From an uncultured Acetatifactor sp. (GTDB taxonomy: Bacteria > Bacillota > Clostridia > Lachnospirales > Lachnospiraceae): 64,000 nucleotides of DNA. The stretch's first letter is position 1, and every line of letters begins with the position of its first letter. The position numbers were made by a program, and so were the translations under genes. The stretch is from positions 62,001-126,000 of the forward strand of contig CAKRZO010000005.1 of the NCBI GenBank assembly GCA_934433135.1. Reading direction: 5' to 3'. Positions 44,913 to 52,754 of this stretch are shown piece by piece. The notes under the pieces were generated by a model. That model saw only the letters and a list, made by a program, of their open reading frames with translations, did not search any database and was not told where the DNA came from.

Positions 44913-46910
44913 TTATAGCAGACGTAGTACGCGCTTGAGTGAGCGGTGTACGGGATGCCAGTAGGTAAACAGCAGCAGCGCCGCCAAAGCCGCATATACT
45001 GCGAGCCTCCCGCCGTCAAGGTGCAGCGGGGCTTTCTGCCATACGCACAGCAGCGCCGTCAGCGGAAGGCTGATCAGAAACGGCGCGGCAACGGCAGCGG
45101 CGGCGGAGATCCCGTCCTGCCGGATATAGGAGCGGTACAGCGTCCGCTTTGACGCGCCCAGCCTGTGAAGGGAGCGGATCAGCGGGCGGCTGCCCTCGAT
45201 GTAGTCGCAGAGCCGGACATAGAGGATCAGCAGGATGAGCAGGAACAGCGCCGCAAAGATGTACCCCAGCAACAGATACACGCCGGAGGACATCTCCCGC
45301 AGGAAATCCGACCCAGATTGGCGGTTGGTGACAGCATACTCCGCGCCTGCAAAGCGCGCCCGCAGGGCGGTCTCCACCTGCGCGTTCATGGCAGGATCGG
45401 TCAGGGCGATCTCGATGCCGGTTGCAGGCTCTGAGGCGATGATGTCCGCATACAGTTCATCACTCACATAGATATCCAGCGCCCATCCGGACGGCTTCGT
45501 GTCCGTCAGCGCAGCCACCGTCAGCGCGGTTACATCCTCCGGTGCGGGCTGCTTGATACCCCCGTTTCCATCGTAATACGCTTCCGACCGGCAAAGCCGC
45601 AGTACATCTCCGACGCCGTGTTCCGCTTTGCGGCTGACGGCGATCTCATACTTGGAAAGCGTCTGTACCGCAGCGCCAAGACCGCTGTACGGTCGAATAC
45701 GCAGTGGTGTCTCCACCTCCTCCGGGGACTCCGGCAGCAGGATATAATCGTCCGACTCATATACGGGGCGCGCCTGCTTCACACCCACCAGAGAGGAAAC
45801 ATACGCCATGTCCTCATCCGAAAAGCCTTCTCCGTCATGGGAGGAACGGGAAACCTTTAACCCCCATTCCTCCTCCGCGCCCGTGACCTGCAAGGCAACA
45901 GTGAGGATGTTGAACAGAAGCAGAAAAACTGCCATGACGGGAACGGAAACGGCAAGACAGGAACGGAGGCTGCGGTTCGTGCGGCTGCGCCACAGGCCGC
46001 AGAGGGTTGCCGCCGGGGTGAAACGCCGCCGGAGGGGCTTTCGTCCGCGCTTGACCTTATGCTCATTTTCCATATCATACAGCAGCGCCCGCGCAGGCTC
46101 GCGGCTGTATCGGTGCAGGGTCATGCCCAGCGACAGCCCCAGTGTAACGAAGAAAACCGCCAGATGGAGCAAAATATTCATCGGCTCCACATGAAAGATC
46201 AGCCACGCAAGGCTGTCGTGGCGAATCTCAAGAAACGCCGTGAACAGCGCTTTCAGCGATACAACGGAAATAACCACGGCGCAGGCCGCCGCCAGCAGGA
46301 ACACCGCCGCAAGCTCCGCGGCAAACAGGGCGCTGATCTGGTGCCGGCTGGCTCCGCAGGCGAGGAGCGTCCCAACGTCAGAGGAAAAGCGCTTCAGGTG
46401 ACTTCGGTAAGCGGAACGCAGCACCGATACCGTGAGCAGAATGACCAGCATATTGACGAGCAGAAGGATTCGCTGCCCCGAAAGATGGGACGGATCGGTG
46501 GATATCCCGTGGGCGTATTCATAGCTGAACGCCGTCGGGAGCAGGGCTTCATTGCCCGATGTCTCCATACGCTTTCGAATCTCGTTTTCATAAACGGTCA
46601 CGCTCTCCGCATTTCTCCATTCCTCGTCCGACAGAATATGCAGATAGATGGTGCTGCCACGATAAACGGGCGCGGACAGTCCGCGGATACCCTCAAAATA
46701 TGGCACATCCACTTCCGTTGCATTCCCAATGTGATAGGTTTCACCCGCGGAACGTGCAAGAAGATATTGCCGTGTGCCCCAGGCATTGCTGTCCCGGTAA
46801 ATGGAGATCAGCAGCGGCAACAGAAATGCGCAGGTCAGCACCGCAAACAGCACCGCATGACGGCGGGGGCTGCGCGTGAATGAGCGCTTCATATAGAGCA
46901 GATAAGACAT
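44913..46910 (-). CDS. FtsX-like ABC permease
   Basis: A 665-residue membrane protein. A short N-terminal helix (SFTRSPRRHAVLFAVLTCAF) is followed by an extracytoplasmic loop. Clusters of membrane segments lie around 165-260 and 310-350 (with the FtsX arrangement TLLACGASRHQISALFAAEL). A large extracytoplasmic domain (about 345-530) precedes a final FtsX block (LIRSLHRLGASKRTLYRSYI). Such permeases export peptides, lipids or antimicrobials, or drive resistance; substrate unknown. Start: ATG at 46910 with AGGAGG seven bases upstream. It shares the high-GC composition of the ATPase gene. Confidence 0.9.
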   Translation of the reverse strand: MSYLLYMKRSFTRSPRRHAVLFAVLTCAFLLPLLISIYRDSNAWGTRQYLLARSAGETYHIGNATEVDVPYFEGIRGLSAPVYRGSTIYLHILSDEEWRNAESVTVYENEIRKRMETSGNEALLPTAFSYEYAHGISTDPSHLSGQRILLLVNMLVILLTVSVLRSAYRSHLKRFSSDVGTLLACGASRHQISALFAAELAAVFLLAAACAVVISVVSLKALFTAFLEIRHDSLAWLIFHVEPMNILLHLAVFFVTLGLSLGMTLHRYSREPARALLYDMENEHKVKRGRKPLRRRFTPAATLCGLWRSRTNRSLRSCLAVSVPVMAVFLLLFNILTVALQVTGAEEEWGLKVSRSSHDGEGFSDEDMAYVSSLVGVKQARPVYESDDYILLPESPEEVETPLRIRPYSGLGAAVQTLSKYEIAVSRKAEHGVGDVLRLCRSEAYYDGNGGIKQPAPEDVTALTVAALTDTKPSGWALDIYVSDELYADIIASEPATGIEIALTDPAMNAQVETALRARFAGAEYAVTNRQSGSDFLREMSSGVYLLLGYIFAALFLLILLILYVRLCDYIEGSRPLIRSLHRLGASKRTLYRSYIRQDGISAAAAVAAPFLISLPLTALLCVWQKAPLHLDGGRLAVYAALAALLLFTYWHPVHRSLKRVLRLL

Positions 46911-47045
46911 GAACAAGCCTCCTGTTCAACATGGTTTATTAAATGGCGACAGGGCAGCGACCTTGCTGCGCAAAGCCACTGCCCTGTGTATATGGCCTGT
47001 GGGCTTTGCGGTATCAATCGCGCCTACGGGTCGATGATTTATGTA

Positions 47046-47156
47046 TCAAATTTCCCTCTTTCTTGTTACAATTATCGTTTCCTGAAAATCTGATGCTTTA
47101 TCGCAATAATCCTTTAAATGATTTCTAATTGTTGAATAATTATTTACTGCTAACAT
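47046..47156 (-). pseudogene. Truncated Phd/YefM-family antitoxin
   Basis: A 36-codon frame (MLAVNNYSTIRNHLKDYCDK then ASDFQETIIVTRKREI, stop) with GAGGTGTTAAAA before the ATG. The sequence matches the N-terminal DNA-binding part of YefM antitoxins (MLAVNYS-x-R-x2-LK-x-YCDK ... ETIIVTRK). Normal length is about 85 residues, so the toxin-binding half and the YoeB toxin are gone. The 3' side (46931-47045) shows nothing recognisable. Confidence 0.65.
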
Positions 47157-47228
47157 TTTTAACACCTCATTTTTACGCCATTCAATTTGTTGTACTGTAT
47201 ATTGTTCCATTTATTGTGCAATATGATG

Positions 47229-47294
47229 TTACAATATTATTATGCACCAGTCAATTTCTTCTTCACTATCAACCGTCCAATTTTTTCTTATCAT
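47229..47294 (-). CDS. 21-codon small open frame upstream of the YefM relic
   Basis: ATG at 47294 with GAGGTGATTTAT directly upstream; product MIRKNWTVDSEEEIDWCIII plus Leu, then TAA. It lies 72 bases upstream of the truncated antitoxin and has the same type of ribosome site. It may be a leader peptide or the start of a lost gene. Function unknown; may not be expressed. Confidence 0.3.
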   Translation of the reverse strand: MIRKNWTVDSEEEIDWCIIIL

Positions 47295-47358
47295 ATAAAT
47301 CACCTCGGCATTTTCTTTCCTATTGCTCTTAAATCACATAATAAATCCCGAAATTTCC

Positions 47359-48120
47359 TTACAACCCGATGTAAACAGTGGTATCCCGGTAAATATCATA
47401 CCCATCGATAGAAGCAAATAATTCAAAATCATGCCGGTACAGGCTTCCCTGTATCGGTTTTTCCTGGGGAAGGATCACGTAATGGCATTGCCTTTCCTTG
47501 GATAAAGCTGCCAGCTTGTCGGCATCAATTACAGCCGCCTGCATGACCTGATACAATTCATCGTAATATCCCCAGCGGTCTACCAGCTGTTCTCTCCCGT
47601 AAGGCATACAGACTACCGGAGAATATTGCCTGACGTACTGCAGCATTTCTTCCGGGAATACCGCCATAACCTCTCTGCCTTCCACCTCTATGGCATCGCA
47701 AATATCCACCACGCACTGCGGTACATGATACAGATTCTGCGCTTTGGAAAAGTGTTCATTGCCGTAAATATAGCTGCCGGAAATCACAATCAGAACTGCA
47801 TAAACGCCGATTGCCAATCCTTTCCACTTCTCTTTAAGCCTGCCGTACAAATGCACTGCCGCATAGGCGATCACAACCGTCATGGGGATCAGCCACAAGA
47901 TCCGGTAATAAATTTCGCCCCCCGCAGCACCATAGACCAATTTTGCAAAGAGAGGATTAAAAAAAAGCAACAGAAGAATTACCGGTACATAGACAAACAG
48001 AATCCTTACCTGTTTTCTTTGTTCCCGAAAAAAAAGATAGAAGACCGAAACCAGAAACCAGCCTACAATCAGGCCTTTTCCCATATATCCCAGAAACAAT
48101 TCTACAATTGTGTTCCACAT
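47359..48120 (-). CDS. Membrane protein of unknown function, glycan locus
   Basis: A 253-residue protein from the ATG at 48120 (frame open to 48153; GGGGGT upstream of 48120). The first half has about four membrane segments (e.g. GLIVGWFLVSVFYLFF, VPVILLLLFF, ILWLIPMTVVIAYAAVHLYG). The second half is a soluble domain (QCVVDICDAIEVEGREVMAV ...) like the extracytoplasmic tails of GT-C-type glycosyltransferase-associated proteins. It is the last gene of the surface-glycan operon. I do not recognise the family. Confidence 0.6.
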   Translation of the reverse strand: MWNTIVELFLGYMGKGLIVGWFLVSVFYLFFREQRKQVRILFVYVPVILLLLFFNPLFAKLVYGAAGGEIYYRILWLIPMTVVIAYAAVHLYGRLKEKWKGLAIGVYAVLIVISGSYIYGNEHFSKAQNLYHVPQCVVDICDAIEVEGREVMAVFPEEMLQYVRQYSPVVCMPYGREQLVDRWGYYDELYQVMQAAVIDADKLAALSKERQCHYVILPQEKPIQGSLYRHDFELFASIDGYDIYRDTTVYIGL

Positions 48121-48128
48121 ATTACCCC

Positions 48129-48186
48129 CATTCCGCAGACGCTTCAGCGTCAAAAGAATTGCGCATCAAATCTCAGATTCACACTG
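48129..48186. repeat. Hairpin repeat (family D), copy
   Basis: ATTCCGCAGACGCTTCAGCG starts the element; GACGCTTCAGCGTC (48138-48151) is a self-complementary hairpin, followed by GAATTGCGCATCAAATCTCA, diverged from the 60470 copy. It lies just upstream of the membrane-protein gene and reaches into its ribosome-site region. Confidence 0.6.
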
Positions 48187-48229
48187 CAATCAAGGCTGCT
48201 TTGTGACACCTGCCGGCACAAATAGCCAT

Positions 48230-48261
48230 GTGAAAAAACGCATTGAAATGCGCTTTTTCAC
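48230..48261 (-). terminator. Hairpin overlapping the stop codon of the GT-C-like gene
   Basis: GTGAAAAAACGCATT (48230-48244) pairs with AATGCGCTTTTTCAC (48247-48261) with one mismatch. The TGA of the gene at 48258 is inside the stem. U-rich arms suggest an intrinsic terminator or attenuator before the last gene. Confidence 0.55.
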
Positions 48262-49373
48262 AAGATTAAATAGAGAACGGCATATCCCACCGCCGGCAGG
48301 CAGCATAACGCCATGGGAAACAGCATCTTCCATTTCCGGTAGCAAAAAGCGGCGCACAGGCCGGTGATACCCACCAACATACAAGTCAGCAATGCCCCCA
48401 GGGTACTGCACAGACAGCCGGTAATGATGGTACAGGTAAGCAGAATCCATAGGGAACCTTCTATTTTCCGTCTGGCGGTAAGACGTTCCAGAATCAGGCA
48501 AAGCAGATAAAGAATCATAGGAATCACAATGTTACCCAGTGCCGCTTTTCCCTGTCTGCTCCTGGCAATCATAAAATTTTCCGCCGTATAAAAGGAATAG
48601 TCTCCGAATAACACCAGAAGTTGCGTAAGGATTAAGAAAAGCGCCATCTTCTGGGGATGATCCTTGCAAAGCCTTCTGCCGATCAGGGCGTAAATAGCAT
48701 AAGTCATGGGAATCAATGCCAGCGGAACTGCCACGTGGGCAACGCTTACCGTACGGACTCCCGACAATTTGGCAAGAAAAGCAATCCAAACCGGGAAAGG
48801 CGCCAGACCGTGCCGGATATCCAGCCCGGTACTGCCGCCGGTGTAAGGCAGCTTCAGGTACATGAAATTGCTCTCTTCCGTAATCGCAGATACCGCTACA
48901 TAATAAGCATCGTCTCCGTCTCCGTAGGTCATACGGACCGCCTGCACCATCTGAAAAAGCAAAAGGACCCAGAAAACCACCCATAGCACCTTCGTGAGGA
49001 GCCTTTTTTCTTCTTCGGCGCTCTCTATGGAAGGCAGGACGGTGATTCTGTTTTTACGGTACCATTTATGCATGGAAAACAAACCGCCTGCCAAAAGAAC
49101 GAGAACACAGGACAGATAAACCGACACTACACTGATCAACGAGTTCTCCCCCGTAAAAGGTTTCGAAAAGTTTGTGGCAAATGGCCTTTGCAGCAAGACA
49201 AAGGGAACGCATATCAGCTGAAATACCGCCCACAAAATCATCTGCCCGCAGACCCATAAAGAAAGCAGCCTTCCACCTTGTCCGACACCGGGCTCTAACT
49301 TATTGATCACGACAGCTCCCGTAACGGTCGGAATCACCAAAAACCATAACAGCAATATCAACACGCCTGCCAT
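48258..49373 (-). CDS. Polytopic membrane protein, GT-C-like (DUF6077-like)
   Basis: A 371-residue protein with about nine membrane segments. A conserved-looking acidic loop (YGDGDDAYYVAVSAITEESN) faces outside after TM4, resembling the catalytic Asp loop of GT-C glycosyltransferases. The sequence resembles DUF6077 proteins as far as I recall. It lies directly after the aminotransferase gene without a gap. A lipid-sugar-dependent transfer outside the membrane is plausible but unproven. Confidence 0.6.
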   Translation of the reverse strand: MAGVLILLLWFLVIPTVTGAVVINKLEPGVGQGGRLLSLWVCGQMILWAVFQLICVPFVLLQRPFATNFSKPFTGENSLISVVSVYLSCVLVLLAGGLFSMHKWYRKNRITVLPSIESAEEEKRLLTKVLWVVFWVLLLFQMVQAVRMTYGDGDDAYYVAVSAITEESNFMYLKLPYTGGSTGLDIRHGLAPFPVWIAFLAKLSGVRTVSVAHVAVPLALIPMTYAIYALIGRRLCKDHPQKMALFLILTQLLVLFGDYSFYTAENFMIARSRQGKAALGNIVIPMILYLLCLILERLTARRKIEGSLWILLTCTIITGCLCSTLGALLTCMLVGITGLCAAFCYRKWKMLFPMALCCLPAVGYAVLYLIL

Positions 49374-50501
49374 TTACTGCAAGAACTCCTTTACCTTATC
49401 ACAGATATAATCCACCTGATCCAGTGTCAGCAGATAGAACATTGGCAGTCTGACCAGTCTTTCACTTTCTTTGGTGGTATACCGATCCTCGCCGTGGAAT
49501 CTGCCGAATTTAAGACCGGCAGGTGCGGTGTGCAGCGGAATATAATGGAATACGCAGTAAACTCCTTTTTGCTTCATTTCATCGATAAAGGCAGTTCTCT
49601 GGGCAATGTCTTTCAATTTGATGTAAAACATATGGGCATTATGAACACAGCCTTCCGGAACATGCGGCAGTTCCAGCTTTCCTGCATCGGCAAGAGGCTT
49701 TAAGTTCTCATAATACCGGTTCCAGCATTCCAGTCTGTGATTGTTGATCTCGTCCGCCATTTCCAGCTGCGCATACAGGTAAGCTGCATTCATATCGCTG
49801 GGAAGGTAAGAGGATCCCTGATCCACCCAGGTATATTTATCAATCTGTCCCCTGTAGTATTTGCTGCGGTTGGTTCCTTTTTCCCGGATAATCTCCGCCT
49901 CTTCCACATCGGCGGGATTTCGGATCAGCAGCGCTCCGCCCTCACCCATGCTGTAGTTTTTGGTCTCATGGAAGCTAAAGCAGCCGTACTCACCGAAAGT
50001 TCCCAATGCTTTTCCTTTATAGGAAGACATGACACCCTGGGCAGCATCTTCAATCACTTTAAGGTGATACTTTTCCGCCAACTCCATGATCTTATCCATT
50101 TCACAGGACACACCGGCATAATGCACTGGCGCAATGGCTCTTGTTTTGTCCGTGATCGCTGCTTCGATCAGATTCTCATCGATATTCATGGTATCCGGAC
50201 GGATATCTACGAAAACCGGAACCGCTCCCCGCAATACAAAGGCATTCGCCGTGGATACGAAGGTATAAGAAGGCATGATTACTTCATCCCCTTCTTTGAT
50301 TCCGGCAAGCAAGGCGGCCATTTCCGTGGCATGGGTACAGGAAGTTGTAAGAAGACACTTTGCTGTGCCGGTTCTTTTTTCCAGCCACTCATTGCACTTC
50401 TTCGTAAATCCGCCATCACCGCAGATTTTCTGGTTTTCCACGCACTCTTTGATATACTCCATCTCTTTTCCCGTATAAGGGGGCACATTAAAATTAATCA
50501 T
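49374..50501 (-). CDS. rffA: RffA/WecE-type sugar aminotransferase (dTDP-4-keto-6-deoxyglucose)
   Basis: A 375-residue PLP enzyme of the DegT/DnrJ/EryC1/StrS group. TTSCTHATEMAALLAGIKEG and GDEVIMPSYTFVSTANAFVL match RffA closely. VIEDAAQG holds the PLP-binding Asp and FSFHETKNYSMGEGGALLI the Schiff-base Lys (HETKN). In enterobacteria RffA makes dTDP-Fuc4N from dTDP-4-keto-6-deoxyglucose, which RmlA/RmlB in this window supply. It lies in the pseudaminic-acid locus next to an acyltransferase. Confidence 0.9.
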   Translation of the reverse strand: MINFNVPPYTGKEMEYIKECVENQKICGDGGFTKKCNEWLEKRTGTAKCLLTTSCTHATEMAALLAGIKEGDEVIMPSYTFVSTANAFVLRGAVPVFVDIRPDTMNIDENLIEAAITDKTRAIAPVHYAGVSCEMDKIMELAEKYHLKVIEDAAQGVMSSYKGKALGTFGEYGCFSFHETKNYSMGEGGALLIRNPADVEEAEIIREKGTNRSKYYRGQIDKYTWVDQGSSYLPSDMNAAYLYAQLEMADEINNHRLECWNRYYENLKPLADAGKLELPHVPEGCVHNAHMFYIKLKDIAQRTAFIDEMKQKGVYCVFHYIPLHTAPAGLKFGRFHGEDRYTTKESERLVRLPMFYLLTLDQVDYICDKVKEFLQ

Positions 50502-50503
50502 AG

Positions 50504-51661
50504 TTACCTCTTTTCTGCACCCGATATGGTGCTGTCATTGATATAAGAGTCCAGTTGATCCAGACCTTTTTTGATCCATCCTCTGTTCACCAGGAAAGTG
50601 ATTCCTTTAAAAATCCTTGCTCTTAACAGGTCAATCACCGTCCCGAGCACATATATGCCAAGTACCGCTCCCAGGCAGTGCAGCACAAAAAATAACGGCG
50701 ATGCCGATGCAGCATCTGCTCCCATGCCGAACCATGACGGCCAACGGTAGCGCAGCTCCAGATGTTCATGAAAAAGATAAACACCGAAGGTTGCCGGTGC
50801 GATCTTTAAAATCAGGCGGCTGATCCATCCATCCTTAATCCGGATCTGATAAAACACCAGAAAAAGGCAGACAGCCGCTCCCAGATTGAATATATGATTA
50901 TAATGGTATCCTGCAATCAGGAAATCCTTAAGAATTCCGAATCGCAGATAAATTGCCCGAATTACGAAAGTCATCCCCAAAATGGCTGCAAGAAAGGCGA
51001 GATATCCACAAAGCGCTTTGCGGATTCCTGCTTTTGTGCCTGTAAAATGCCGGGTTCCGTAAAGTCTTAAGTACCCTGCGCACAAATAAACGCATAAAAA
51101 CCACAAAGTATCATATCCCAGATGATCCATCTCCAACCGAACCGGCAAAACAGACTTGCTTACGGAAAAGAAAAGCAACAGGAAAAAAATCGTGCCCTTT
51201 AACTGTTTTTGCGTCATATGCCTTACCGCACATCGGATCACCGGGCTGAACAGATAAGCAAAAACATATGCGGAGGCAAACCAGTAATGCTCCATCTGTA
51301 CCGGCAAAAGATATTGCAACAGTTTATAAATCGTCAGTTCTTTTACGGAAAAGACACCGAACGCCGGCAAAATCACCGGAATCAGAATGCTGTAAAAAAG
51401 GATCTGACACAAAAGCCCCAGAAGCCTTCCGGTTCGAAACGAGCTGTCCGGCAGAAAGAAGCCGCTGATCAGAATATACACATTCACTGCCACAATAGAC
51501 AAGGTCTCCAGAATCCATGCCAGGTACCCGTTTGCAGTCAGCCTTCCGGTCATATCCGGCAGCACCTGCCCCTTTGACAGACAGTGCAGCATCACTACCA
51601 TAAGCATTGCCAGAATCCGAAGCAACTCTATTCCGGCATGCCTTTGCTTACTTTGCGCCAT
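50504..51661 (-). CDS. Acyltransferase family 3 (OafA/WecH-like)
   Basis: A 385-residue protein with about ten membrane segments. The typical start is HAGIELLRILAMLMVVMLHC, with the conserved Arg and His, and YLFHEHLELRYRW lies late in the protein. These enzymes O-acetylate surface sugars using cytoplasmic acetyl-CoA. It lies two bases upstream of the aminotransferase gene, so its target is likely a sugar of the same glycan. Confidence 0.85.
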   Translation of the reverse strand: MAQSKQRHAGIELLRILAMLMVVMLHCLSKGQVLPDMTGRLTANGYLAWILETLSIVAVNVYILISGFFLPDSSFRTGRLLGLLCQILFYSILIPVILPAFGVFSVKELTIYKLLQYLLPVQMEHYWFASAYVFAYLFSPVIRCAVRHMTQKQLKGTIFFLLLFFSVSKSVLPVRLEMDHLGYDTLWFLCVYLCAGYLRLYGTRHFTGTKAGIRKALCGYLAFLAAILGMTFVIRAIYLRFGILKDFLIAGYHYNHIFNLGAAVCLFLVFYQIRIKDGWISRLILKIAPATFGVYLFHEHLELRYRWPSWFGMGADAASASPLFFVLHCLGAVLGIYVLGTVIDLLRARIFKGITFLVNRGWIKKGLDQLDSYINDSTISGAEKR

Positions 51662-51705
51662 CTTCTCTCCTCCTTTCCCGGTTTTCCATCCGATTCTACT
51701 TTACG

Positions 51706-51746
51706 ATCCGCTGACGCTTTCACGCCGAAGGAACAGTACGTCAAGC
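51706..51746. repeat. Diverged copy of hairpin repeat family D
   Basis: GATCCGCTGACGCTTTCACG followed by CCGAAGGAACAGTACGTCAA parallels ATTCCGCAGACGCTTTAGCG...GGAATCGCGCGTCAA at 60470. It overlaps the 3' end of the next gene. Confidence 0.4.
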
Positions 51747-52712
51747 CTTCCATCCGGCACTGCGCTCGTCACTTTCCATCACATTCCCCATAACGTTTTC
51801 CGTTACTTTACTGATGATATATTTCGGCCGTCCTTTCACTTCTTCATAAATTCTGGCCAGGTAATGTCCGATGATCCCCAGGCTGATCATAATAAAACCG
51901 CCGATAATCAAAATCAACAGAATTACCGTAGTAAAGCCTTCCACTGCCGTTCCCGTCAGATATTTGACCAGGGTCTGTATGGCCAGAAGGACACTGAACA
52001 GAATGGAGATCATTCCCAGTATCGTTACTAACTGCAGAGGCAGAGTGCTGAAAGAAGTCGCATTGGTAATCGCGTATTTCATCAGGCTGGTAAAGGACCA
52101 CTTGCTGGTACCGTAAGCTCTCTGCTGTACTTCATACTCCACACTGGTGGTACGAAACCCGGCCCAGAAGGTCAGTGCCCGGAAAAAAGTATTGCGCTCC
52201 GGCAGTTTTAAGAGTACATTTACTACTTTTCGATCCAAAAGCTTGAAATCGGAAGAAGCATTCATATCCATCCGGATCAGCCGGCTCATGATTTTATAAA
52301 ACAGTCCGGCTGAGAGTTTATGCGCCAGACTTTCTTTTCCTCTGTCCTTTTTTATGCCCTCGACTACTTCATAACCTTCCTTCCAAAGCTCCCACATCTT
52401 CGGGATCACTTCCGGCGGATGCTGCAGATCGCAGTCCATAACCACAACCGCATCCCCGCAGGTCAGGGAAAGCCCGGCAAAAATGCTGGCCTCCTTGCCG
52501 AAATTTCTGGAAAATTCGGCTCCTTTGATCCTGGGATTGGAAGCGGATACTTTTAAAATCTCCTGATAGGTCTTGTCCGTGGAACCGTCACTGATAAAAA
52601 CCAGCTCATAATCGATCTGATTAGCAGTAAGCAATTCTTCCAGCACTCTTGCTGTATTGGCAATATTCTGCTCCTCATTGAAAGAAGGCAGTACAATGGA
52701 CAACAACGCCAT
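51741..52712 (-). CDS. Polyprenyl-phosphate glycosyltransferase (GtrB/DPM1-like)
   Basis: A 323-residue GT2 enzyme: LSIVLPSFNEEQNI, FISDGSTDKTYQEI, VVMDCDLQHPPEVIPKMW, ARSFNFGKEAS-like FSRNFGKEASIFAG, and two C-terminal membrane helices (about 230-290). This is the GtrB/ArnC pattern that loads a sugar onto undecaprenyl phosphate at the inner face. It sits next to a GtrII-like protein, which would use that lipid sugar outside. No GtrA flippase gene is adjacent. Confidence 0.9.
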   Translation of the reverse strand: MALLSIVLPSFNEEQNIANTARVLEELLTANQIDYELVFISDGSTDKTYQEILKVSASNPRIKGAEFSRNFGKEASIFAGLSLTCGDAVVVMDCDLQHPPEVIPKMWELWKEGYEVVEGIKKDRGKESLAHKLSAGLFYKIMSRLIRMDMNASSDFKLLDRKVVNVLLKLPERNTFFRALTFWAGFRTTSVEYEVQQRAYGTSKWSFTSLMKYAITNATSFSTLPLQLVTILGMISILFSVLLAIQTLVKYLTGTAVEGFTTVILLILIIGGFIMISLGIIGHYLARIYEEVKGRPKYIISKVTENVMGNVMESDERSAGWKA

Positions 52713-52754
52713 AGGATTTTCCTCCTGTTTTTCACTTGTTACGATTACGCAGCT

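Noticed and set aside
46059..46883. 274-codon open frame on the plus strand
   Set aside because: It is antisense to the FtsX permease; long antisense frames are expected in GC-rich sequence.
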